Positions 1 through 5,290 of a DNA stretch of 6,045 nt are shown here, one piece after another. The stretch covers positions 1 to 6,045 of the forward strand of contig CAJYBN010000170.1 of assembly GCA_913064925.1 (NCBI GenBank), given 5' to 3'. The DNA comes from an uncultured Peptococcaceae bacterium (GTDB taxonomy: Bacteria; Bacillota; Desulfotomaculia; Desulfotomaculales; Desulfallaceae). The notes beneath the pieces were generated by a model. The model was given only the letters and a program-made list of their open reading frames with translations. It did not search any database and had not been told where the DNA came from. Position numbers and translations under genes: made by a program. The stretch's first letter is position 1. Each line of letters opens with the position of its first letter.

Positions 1-988
1 TCGGTTGCGCCAGGTCGGGGCTGTCTTTTTCCACGTGGGGGTCCAGCGTCCAGGCGTACCTGTTTTTGTTCAATATTACAGGGTTGGCGCCGTCCCGCCA
101 GTCGTATTCCCAGATGTCCGACGGAGGTATGCCCAGCCGCAAGCCGACGCCCCGGCCGCCGAGATCGGCGTCCAAAAGGTTGGCATCCATCTGAACGGCC
201 AGGTTAACAGCTAACAGAGTTGTTCCAATGTTGGGCATCCAGGGCGATACAACGGCCACGGTAAGGTGCCGGCCTGAATCGTTAATTTTGGGTGCGTTAA
301 ATTTAAACCTGTTATTCTTTTTCTTTGCAGCCGCCGGCTTTTTTGTGTTCGTCTCCGGTCTTTTTTCACCGGTACTCCTGTACAGCTTTATCCTGCTGCT
401 GATGGAAGAAATGTTTTTGAAAAGAGCGGAGGTGCTCTTTTTTGCCCCGGAAGCGGGCTCGGTGATTTCTTCGAGATTGCGGCCGCTATCCAGGTCGTCT
501 ATCGCAACTGCCTGCGGTTTGACTTGCCCCCGGCGCTCCTCCGATCCCGCGCCCGCTTCAGCCGGGCCCCGAAAAGTCTCTGTAGCCGGACTGACGTCAG
601 CAAAAGTTCTGGGGTTGTCGATAAAGTCTACCAGATCTTTGACCTTTACCCTGTCCGCACAGTGAACGTCATAGATTCCAAGGTGTATGATTTCTTGTAC
701 CAGAGAGTCGCCCGCGGACGACGGGAGCACGGTTATGATCCTGCTCTTGGGGCAAGCCCGGCGGAGATCGGTCAGGTTTCTCACAAGGGCCGCCCCCCAG
801 TTTATTCTGCCGTCGACCAGGTTGGACGCCAGGGCCGTGCCGAGGACCAAAAGCGCGTCGGGCTGGCCGGCGGGGGCGGCGGCAACGGCCGCTTCAAGGG
901 TGCGGTCTTTTCCGGCGATTTCGTACCTGGCGGCAAGGTGTTCGGAAAGCTTTTCGGTGTGGTCGCCGAAGACGATGTAAAGGCGCAA
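1..988 (-). CDS. CpaE/TadZ-like atypical ParA/MinD-family ATPase, 3' end cut by window edge
   Basis: An open frame of 329 codons starts at TTG 988 and runs off the left edge without a stop. A GGGAGGTG ribosome binding site at 995-1002 sits six to seven bases ahead of the TTG; an in-frame GTG at 997 overlaps that site and is less likely. Residues 1-125 resemble a receiver-like domain (DALLVL at 44-49, RIITVL at 83-88, then an amphipathic helix and YDV at 106-108). Residues 130-240 form a Lys/Ser/Pro-rich linker. Residues 242-289 match the start of a ParA/MinD P-loop domain: VAVVSP, then GTTLLAVNLA (255-264), then LLDADLGG (271-278), the usual second acidic motif. The Walker A loop reads WMPNIGTTL (250-258), so both expected lysines are absent. 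A receiver-like module followed by a ParA-like ATPase is the layout of CpaE/TadZ, which positions Tad pilus or related secretion machinery at the cell pole. The role here is inferred; no partner gene (CpaF/TadA) is visible. The gene follows the broken hydrolase gene in the same orientation. Confidence 0.75.
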   Translation of the reverse strand, partial: MRLYIVFGDHTEKLSEHLAARYEIAGKDRTLEAAVAAAPAGQPDALLVLGTALASNLVDGRINWGAALVRNLTDLRRACPKSRIITVLPSSAGDSLVQEIIHLGIYDVHCADRVKVKDLVDFIDNPRTFADVSPATETFRGPAEAGAGSEERRGQVKPQAVAIDDLDSGRNLEEITEPASGAKKSTSALFKNISSISSRIKLYRSTGEKRPETNTKKPAAAKKKNNRFKFNAPKINDSGRHLTVAVVSPWMPNIGTTLLAVNLAVQMDANLLDADLGGRGVGLRLGIPPSDIWEYDWRDGANPVILNKNRYAWTLDPHVEKDSPDLAQP

Positions 989-1015
989 TGAATTCACCTC
1001 CCGAAAAAGAAAAAG

Positions 1016-1437
1016 GCCGCCTGTACGCATCAACGGCAGCCGGAAATGTATTTTTAATGGCCACAGCTAGGGCACACCTTGCGGGTTTAGGGTGTCCATG
1101 AGCAAGTAAGACAGGTAGCCCGCCGCTATTACGATAACCAGGTGGTAGCCCACAAGGGTATGCGCGTACCAGGGACGCAGTACTAGGACAACCAGCGGGC
1201 ACATTACACCAGCCCCAGAAGGGAGTGCAGAGGTCCACGGTGACCAACTGCCGTTTTAATTAACCAAGAAATTATCGGCACCATCTAGTCTGCTTTGGAG
1301 TTCTGGTTATCCAGATCTGGCAGGAGGGCCGCCAGGCCGGCCACCCCTGCGAACACAGCCGCCGTTTTCGGGTCAACCTGGCCGACCAGGAACGGCCTGG
1401 CGGCGGCGCCGGCGAGAAAGTGAATGCGCCAGGACAT
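1016..1437 (-). pseudogene. Decayed YdjM-type (DUF457) membrane-bound metal-dependent hydrolase
   Basis: Three consecutive stretches of minus-strand reading frame together reconstruct a nearly full-length YdjM/DUF457 membrane hydrolase. Segment 1 (ATG 1437 to TAG 1287-1285, 50 residues) holds the N-terminal IHFLAGAA and LAALLPDLD motifs. Segment 2, same frame (1284 to TAA 1206-1204), holds ISWLIKTAVG and HRGPLHSLLGL, matching the family's HRGxTHSLL signature. Segment 3, shifted frame (about 1204 to TAG 1069-1067, then on to about 1016), holds GYLSYLLMDTLNPQGVP, the amber codon, then LWPLK and FRLPLMRTGG, the usual order of the family's C-terminal half. The lesions are two amber codons and one frameshift near 1204. 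Family-conserved positions have also changed (DNQ where DHP is usual, HRGPLH where HRGLTH is usual). Changing TTG to TAG would explain the second amber codon, since VPLLWP is expected there. The ATG lies 13 bases after the TM2 gene, so the ancestor was probably co-transcribed with it. Sequencing error could explain one lesion but hardly all three. Confidence 0.8.
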
Positions 1438-1450
1438 TGCTTATTTTTCT

Positions 1451-1687
1451 TTACTGCACCCGCCTGAGCTGCTCGTTCAGGGTATTTGCAGTCTTATAGG
1501 CATCGTATATACCGTACACCCAGAGAACCGGCAGCGTGATGAACCCGATAACAACCATTGTCAATAACCCGCTCACAATAGCCCCTCCGAACAATAGCAG
1601 CCCCTTGCCGATCTGGCCGTTGTATATCTGGCCCAACCCGACAATTAAAAAACTTAACACCGCCGCCAGTCCAGGGTTTTTCTGCAT
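1451..1687 (-). CDS. TM2-domain small membrane protein
   Basis: This 78-residue protein is almost entirely hydrophobic and carries the TM2-domain signature GLGQIYNGQIGKG at residues 17-29, in the first membrane segment and the turn after it. A second hydrophobic stretch spans roughly residues 31-58, ending in the polar GIYDAYKTA (59-67) and a short basic tail. That is the standard TM2 layout of two membrane helices with a short loop. TM2 proteins occur widely in bacteria, mostly without a known biochemical role. The ATG at 1687 is preceded by AAAGGAG at 1697-1703 with about nine bases of spacing. The stop at 1451 lies 13 bases before the start of the broken hydrolase gene, suggesting that the two formed a membrane-protein pair in one transcript. 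The family assignment is firm; a function cannot be given. Confidence 0.85.
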   Translation of the reverse strand: MQKNPGLAAVLSFLIVGLGQIYNGQIGKGLLLFGGAIVSGLLTMVVIGFITLPVLWVYGIYDAYKTANTLNEQLRRVQ

Positions 1688-1761
1688 TCAAGACAACTCC
1701 TTTCGCTTTTTGTGATATAACAATCCATTTGCCGCGCACCGGACACAGTGCACGGCGCGGT

Positions 1762-1971
1762 CTAGTCCACTGCGGGCCGGAGGCCTCTCTTGTCTTCCCC
1801 GGCCTGCTTTACTTTTTCCAATGCCCTCTCTGCCGCCCGGACGGCCCTCTTCAGTTCACCGGATCTATCGCAGTATCCGGTGGATACTGCTCTTACCGCC
1901 CGGAGCACTGCTCGTGTGCCAAAACGGTCTATCAGGGCATAGATTTCTCGGTGCACAGATTCTGAAAGCAT
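1762..1971 (-). CDS. Hypothetical small helical basic protein
   Basis: I do not recognise this family. The ATG at 1971 gives 69 residues and is preceded by AAAGGA about 12 bases upstream. A GTG at 2007 would add 12 residues but has only a poor ribosome binding site, so I prefer the shorter form. The sequence is predicted to be mostly helical: residues 4-17 (SESVHREIYALIDR) could form a first amphipathic helix, 19-31 (TRAVLRAVRAVST) a second, and 37-57 (SGELKRAVRAAERALEKVK) a long Arg/Lys-rich helix with heptad-like alanine and leucine spacing. There is no signal peptide, membrane segment or cysteine cluster. It lies between the DUF2325 gene (51 bases upstream) and the TM2 gene (74 bases downstream) in the same orientation. 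The heptad character would suit a small coiled-coil or nucleic-acid-binding protein, but that is speculation. Confidence 0.6.
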   Translation of the reverse strand: MLSESVHREIYALIDRFGTRAVLRAVRAVSTGYCDRSGELKRAVRAAERALEKVKQAGEDKRGLRPAVD

Positions 1972-2022
1972 AAAACCGCAAATTCCTTTCCGCGCGGAAA
2001 CTCCCACCTTCAGGTACGGGCT

Positions 2023-2295
2023 TTACGATATCGCTTCCTGCCTCAGTTCTGACAACCCCCTGCGCAAAAATATTACCTGTATGCCGGCCTTTCGGGCCAA
2101 CTCCCTCGCCCGCCACATCATACTGTGGCGGACGAAGCCGGTATAGATTACAACCAAGCCGACCCCTCCGGGCAAACGGGACGGAAGTTTCTTCCTCCTG
2201 CCGTCCCAGTGGACCACCCCCTTGACACCCAGCTTTTCGCCGAGAACCCTTTCGGCGGCACCAAGCCGGTCAGTGCCGACGATAAGACATCGCAC
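2023..2295 (-). CDS. Small stand-alone DUF2325-family protein
   Basis: This is a compact alpha/beta protein of about 90 residues. It opens with a beta strand and turn (RCLIVGTDRLG), continues with GVKGVVHWDGR, and has the DUF2325-like second half: VGLVVIYTGFVRHSMMW, then RARELARKAGIQVIFLRRG and LSEL. DUF2325 proteins alternate beta strands and helices in this way, with a conserved aromatic/His segment in the middle and a basic strand-loop at the end; their biochemical role is not established. The GTG at 2295 is chosen because AGGGGTGATC lies six bases ahead of it, a near-perfect anti-Shine-Dalgarno match. A GTG at 2304 would overlap that site and is unlikely. A strong hairpin with a T-run lies immediately upstream (2310-2335), so expression may depend on read-through or antitermination. 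It heads the run of small genes leading to the ATPase. Confidence 0.75.
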   Translation of the reverse strand: MRCLIVGTDRLGAAERVLGEKLGVKGVVHWDGRRKKLPSRLPGGVGLVVIYTGFVRHSMMWRARELARKAGIQVIFLRRGLSELRQEAIS

Positions 2296-2307
2296 GTAGA
2301 TCACCCC

Positions 2308-2335
2308 TAAAAAAGAAAAGCCGGGCAGTGCCCGG
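2308..2335 (-). terminator. Intrinsic terminator or leader attenuator before the DUF2325 gene
   Basis: Read on the minus strand, CCGGGC-ACT-GCCCGG (2335-2321) forms a perfect six-pair GC stem with a three-base loop, followed by CTTTTCTTTTTT. This is a textbook intrinsic terminator. The T-run ends directly against the AGGGG of the DUF2325 ribosome binding site, so it lies in that gene's 5' leader unless the promoter is inside or after the hairpin. It could end read-through from the helicase gene, end a short RNA made from 2336-2490, or act as an attenuator. Confidence 0.7.
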
Positions 2336-2490
2336 TATATTTGATATTTATGGTAATAAAAATCCTCTTTGATGTTTTAAATGAATCCTCCCTCCACATG
2401 CCCTGCTACCTTGCAAAGATAGACTTGTCAGAATTGTCCCTGTAAGTCCGCCCCCTTTCAGAGGGCAGGTGCAGTGACGGTATAAAATTA
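2336..2490 (-). other. Non-coding stretch between two terminators, possible leader or small RNA
   Basis: No convincing gene lies here on either strand. On the minus strand there is a six-pair hairpin with a five-base TGAAA loop (2466-2450, GCCCTC/GGGGGC). The segments TGCCCT (near 2468) and AGGGCA (near 2400) are also complementary and could close a larger domain. A GGAGGGAGG purine run at about 2388-2396 resembles a ribosome binding site but leads into no significant reading frame. I could not match the stretch to a known riboswitch or T-box; the T-box AGGGTGGNACCGCG element is absent. Confidence 0.35.
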
Positions 2491-2512
2491 GCCGGGTGTA
2501 TGAATACCCGGC
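2481..2512 (-). terminator. Hairpin terminator after the RecD2-like helicase gene
   Basis: Seven bases past the helicase stop codon, the minus strand reads GCCGGGTAT-TCAT-ACACCCGGC (2512-2491): a nine-pair stem including one G-T pair, with a four-base loop, followed by TAATTTTATA. The T-run is interrupted, so termination may be incomplete. Its position directly after the stop codon supports the call. Confidence 0.65.
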
Positions 2513-2518
2513 TTCTTG

Positions 2519-4897
2519 TCAAAACACTACTACTGCGGATTCCCCCGACGGCGGTAACTGATCTGCCAGCAGGTTGACATACCGCTGTGTAAATTTCGTG
2601 CGCGGAGGCAGGGACGTTTTAGTTGCCGCTTTCTCCCAAAAGGCCCTGGGGCCAATTAAGATGAGCCTCTCTTTAGCCCTGGTGACCGCCGTGTACAGCA
2701 GCGCCCGGTCTGCGGGGCTCTGGGCAACCAGCACAACGCAGTTCGCTTCGCCCCCCTGCATTTTGTGTACCGTCAGCGCGTAGGCCCATTCCAGCCAGTG
2801 CGGGGCTTCGTCCACCGTGTAGGGAACCTTTCTGGTCCCGGAAGGGGTCTCAAATTCCACCCAGATTTCGGATTCGTCCGCCAGCAGCACCCTGCCCCGG
2901 TAGCCGTTGTATATGTCTTCGGCGCGTTCAGGGTGCCGCACCGCTTTCAAAAAGCCGCGGCGGAAAGAGTCGCTGTAATCGTTTCTCCAGCACAGCACCG
3001 GGTCGCCGGGTTCAAACACCGGGGAGTTCCCCGCGGGCGGGTTCATAATTTTCCGGAGAAGTCTCTGCAGCATGTCGGTGCCCATCGGGCCGCTCCTGGT
3101 GGGCGACAGGACGCAGATGTCTTTTGCCCCGTGCCCTTCCGCGCGGAGGCGTTCCACTGCTTCGATTACGGCATCCGAAGAAAGTTCTTCTACCAGCTCT
3201 ATACTCCTGCCGTCCGGTTCCGGGAACGCTCCCCCGCGGATGCTTCTCGCAAAATCGCAAAGGGCGTCTCCCTGGCGGTGATTGTTTGTTAGCTCGACGA
3301 CCGGCAGCCTCTCCGGGCGCAGCCTGACGATCTGCTGGAAGAACCCGGATGCCTGTACCGCGGGGAGCTGCCCGGGGTCGCCGACCAGCAGCAGGCGCAC
3401 CTCGTCGCGTACCGCTCCCAGCAGGTGGGCAAACGCTACTATATCGCACATGGATGTTTCATCCACGATTACAAAGTCGGCTTCAATCAGCCTGCCCGGA
3501 GAAATACCTTCGGCCATCAGGTCTTTCGCGCTCTGGCCTATTCCGGCGAACCGGTGGATTGTCCCGCAGGGTACGTTCAGGCCCGCCCCCGCGCGGTCGG
3601 CGGCCGCCGCCGTCGGCGCGAGCACGGCCGCTTTCAGGCCGATTTCCTTGAGGGCCGCAACCAGCCGGCGCATCGCGTGCGTTTTACCGGATCCGGCAGC
3701 TCCAACCCAGAGGCATAAGGGATGTTTGAGTGCCGTTGATACCGCCAGCCTCTGGGTAAGGTCAAGCCCCTGCAGTGTTTCTGGACCGATCTTTTTTTTA
3801 AGGTCTGAAACTACCCGTGAGGCTAAGGCGGCAAGTCTTTCCACGGCGAATTTCTCCGCGTGAAATACCCGCACCGGGTAAATTGCCTTCGCGTCCTCTT
3901 CGGCCATCCGTTCGGCTTCTTCTTTGTCCTGCCCGGCGTCCAGGCGGCACCGCATCCGGTCTATTGCTACCTGCTCGCTCAGGGTCCTGGTTTCCACCGC
4001 AACCTGTCCGGCCTTGGCCCCGAAAAGGCCGCGGTCTTTGTGCTTGATGAGCAGCGACACCAGTTCGTATCGGGTGTGATGGCCGTCGCAGTATGTTTGT
4101 TCCGCAGGTTTGATGCTCCCCATCACCTGCCGGAGCGTGGCGTAGGATTCTCCGCGCCGGGCTTCCGCCCAGACGCGGCCGACCGCCGCCGCGTAAACCG
4201 CCCGCTGGCAGCTGTTGTCCAGGTCAAGGTATTCGGCCAGCTTGACCCCTGCTTTGAAGTCCACGTCTTCGGCCTGGGAGACCAGCCAGGGGATCTCCCG
4301 TATCAGGCCGTAGACGGTGGTGCCGTGATAGTCCGCCCGGTGGCGCAGGGTTTCATAGACCTGCACCGTCCTGTCGAAGTCCAACCCGATCCCCGCGTCG
4401 TCGAACAGCTGCTGGAGCTGGGACACTTCGGTATACCATAAGGAGCTGGCCAGTTCAACGGCCACTTCGGGCGAAACCCCGGGGATTTCGCCGTCCAGCA
4501 TCCTCCGGACAACGGTGTATAGATTCGCCGTTTCCTGCTCTTCGAAAAACTTCAGGGTGTCGGCGGGGAAACGAAATCCTTTCTCCAATAAGAGCCGCAC
4601 CGATTCGGAGGTGAATTCAGCCGAGATGTCTTTTGAACCGGCTATCAGTACGGGGAAGCGCCCGATCTTATCTACTGCGCCGTAAACTCTTACCAGCGCG
4701 CGCCTTTTGGCGAAGTGTTTTTTGATAAACTCCTGCCGGCCGTCGGGACAGACCAGCACCAGGTTTGTCCCTTCCAGGGACGGGTCGCCGTCCAGCACCT
4801 GAATCCATGCACAGGAGTTTTTGGGAAAGCCTTTTCTGTTGTCTTTCCTAAAGATTGTCAAAAAGCGTCCGCGGAGTATTTTTTTTGGTTCAGTCAT
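2519..4897 (-). CDS. RecD2-like superfamily 1 DNA helicase
   Basis: This 792-residue protein has the full helicase motif set of the RecD/RecD2 group of SF1B 5'-3' DNA helicases. A Q-motif-like LTQRLAV starts at 380. Walker A is GAAGSGKT (399-406, Lys405). Motif Ia is VLAPTAAAADR (425-435). Walker B is VIVDETSM (476-483, Asp479 and Glu480). Motif III is LLLVGDPGQLPAV (502-514). Motif IV is ELTNNHRQ (535-542, Arg541). Motif V is ALTVHKMQGGE (707-717), and motif VI is YTAVTRAKERLILIG (735-749, Arg740). The first ~100 residues are strand-rich (WIQVLDGD, ALVRVYGAV) and sit where RecD2 has an OB-like domain; 120-240 looks helical. It is slightly longer than typical RecD2 proteins of about 720-740 residues. 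No RecB or RecC neighbour is visible, as expected for RecD2, which works alone in DNA repair or element maintenance. The AAAGGAGA site lies about 16 bases from ATG 4897, unusually far, yet no other standard start is available before the in-frame stop at 4922-4924. Which RecD2 subgroup it belongs to is uncertain. Confidence 0.9.
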   Translation of the reverse strand: MTEPKKILRGRFLTIFRKDNRKGFPKNSCAWIQVLDGDPSLEGTNLVLVCPDGRQEFIKKHFAKRRALVRVYGAVDKIGRFPVLIAGSKDISAEFTSESVRLLLEKGFRFPADTLKFFEEQETANLYTVVRRMLDGEIPGVSPEVAVELASSLWYTEVSQLQQLFDDAGIGLDFDRTVQVYETLRHRADYHGTTVYGLIREIPWLVSQAEDVDFKAGVKLAEYLDLDNSCQRAVYAAAVGRVWAEARRGESYATLRQVMGSIKPAEQTYCDGHHTRYELVSLLIKHKDRGLFGAKAGQVAVETRTLSEQVAIDRMRCRLDAGQDKEEAERMAEEDAKAIYPVRVFHAEKFAVERLAALASRVVSDLKKKIGPETLQGLDLTQRLAVSTALKHPLCLWVGAAGSGKTHAMRRLVAALKEIGLKAAVLAPTAAAADRAGAGLNVPCGTIHRFAGIGQSAKDLMAEGISPGRLIEADFVIVDETSMCDIVAFAHLLGAVRDEVRLLLVGDPGQLPAVQASGFFQQIVRLRPERLPVVELTNNHRQGDALCDFARSIRGGAFPEPDGRSIELVEELSSDAVIEAVERLRAEGHGAKDICVLSPTRSGPMGTDMLQRLLRKIMNPPAGNSPVFEPGDPVLCWRNDYSDSFRRGFLKAVRHPERAEDIYNGYRGRVLLADESEIWVEFETPSGTRKVPYTVDEAPHWLEWAYALTVHKMQGGEANCVVLVAQSPADRALLYTAVTRAKERLILIGPRAFWEKAATKTSLPPRTKFTQRYVNLLADQLPPSGESAVVVF

Positions 4898-4933
4898 GAT
4901 AACTACCGAAAGTCTCCTTTCTTAGAAATATCG

Positions 4934-5093
4934 AATTTTATTCCTTGTTGGGAATACCGAAGCCCGTTTTCCGCCTAAGTGCGCCGAAATTCCGCCCCGT
5001 TCTCATCCCTTATAGGGAATATTAAACGGAAAGGAGACCAGCCGCTGCATTACGGCTACAACTAGTTCTCATCCCTTATAGAATGGTACAGGG
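4934..5093. CRISPR. Eroded CRISPR array: three repeats, two spacers, no cas genes
   Basis: The intact repeat spans 4999-5027 (29 nt), starting GTTCTCATCCC and ending GGGAATATTAAAC, with the short CCCT/AGGG dyad and the AAAC 3' end common in type I-B-like repeats. A second copy at 5065-5093 is identical for 17 bases (GTTCTCATCCCTTATAG) and then diverges. A third, decayed copy at 4934-4962 matches 18 of 29 positions; 8 of its 11 differences are transitions, and it keeps ATTCCTT and GGGAATA. Repeat starts are 65 and 66 bases apart, giving spacers of 36 nt (4963-4998) and 37 nt (5028-5064), normal for 29-nt repeats. The exact register makes chance similarity of the decayed copy unlikely. No leader or cas gene is visible, so this is probably a relic or the tail of a deleted array. 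Which end faced the leader cannot be settled. Confidence 0.7.
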
Positions 5094-5290
5094 CTCGGTA
5101 TTCTTTCATGTGGATATCCGGCAGGCTTGAAGCCAAATACGGCAACTTTGTGTTCAAGTACGATGTGGAAACTAATAGGTTAACATTCGAACTTCCGGAC
5201 GGCACTATTATAAATGCAACTGTTACCTTTAACAAAACCGCCGAGAAGTCTCCGGCCTTTAGGCCGGAGATGAAAGGCGGCTATCCTTGA
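5081..5290 (+). pseudogene. TnpB-like fragment (IS200/IS605-family nuclease remnant)
   Basis: The plus strand is open from 5066 to TGA 5288. From 5081 it encodes EWYRARYSFMWISGR, EAKYGNFVFKYDVET and NRLTFELPDGT. This resembles the segment ahead of the first RuvC motif in many clostridial TnpB proteins, which have an E-W-x-x-A-R-S stretch, a GN-[FY] turn and a beta-rich (R)L-x-x-PDGT segment. The similarity is from memory of the family and is not certain. Nothing before residue E can be TnpB, because the upstream bases are CRISPR repeat. After NATVTFNK (about 5236) the frame runs through the hairpin at 5238-5280 and stops, so the RuvC and zinc-ribbon parts are missing. An ATG at 5108 could give 60 residues but has no ribosome binding site. 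A short functional gene is possible but less likely than a remnant. Confidence 0.5.
5238..5280. repeat. Two-tier hairpin A, probable element right end
   Basis: An outer stem CCGCC (5238-5242) with GGCGG (5276-5280) encloses internal loops GAGAAG and TGAAA and a perfect nine-pair inner stem, TCTCCGGCC (5249-5257) with GGCCGGAGA (5262-5270), with a TTTA loop. The stop codon of the minus-strand IscB fragment lies in this loop, and the plus-strand TnpB-like frame reads through it. Subterminal hairpins that overlap the end of the nuclease gene are typical of IS200/IS605-family right ends, where they serve transposase recognition or guide-RNA scaffolding. It could also act as a two-way terminator, although no T-run follows. 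Confidence 0.65.

Noticed and set aside
894..1247. 117-residue minus-strand open frame as a gene.
   Set aside because: Its start is a short piece of the hydrolase pseudogene in the wrong frame and its end overlaps the well-supported ATPase gene out of frame; it has no ribosome binding site.
1067..1287. The two amber codons in the hydrolase gene as pyrrolysine or other recoding.
   Set aside because: A frameshift also interrupts the gene, the first amber falls at a position without known functional constraint, and the second replaces a leucine that a single base change would explain.
1730..1762. GC-rich inverted repeat (CCGCGC with GCGCGG) between the 69-residue gene and the TM2 gene as a terminator.
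   Set aside because: The stem is short and interrupted, and no T-run follows; the genes are probably co-transcribed.
2308..2400. A 30-codon minus-strand frame starting MWREDSF in the spacer after the helicase.
   Set aside because: Its start lies within the purine run, it ends in the terminator T-run, and the peptide shows no recognisable features.
2765..3292. Long plus-strand open frame (175 codons) opposite the helicase, and similar frames at 3282-3863 and 3860-4441.
   Set aside because: They are antisense shadows in a GC-rich gene with complete helicase motifs on the other strand; their translations are Arg/Pro/Gly-rich with no recognisable motif.
4925..4960. Minus-strand promoter for the helicase with a TAAAAT -10 element.
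   Set aside because: No acceptable -35 box at the right distance, and the bases are better explained as a decayed CRISPR repeat.
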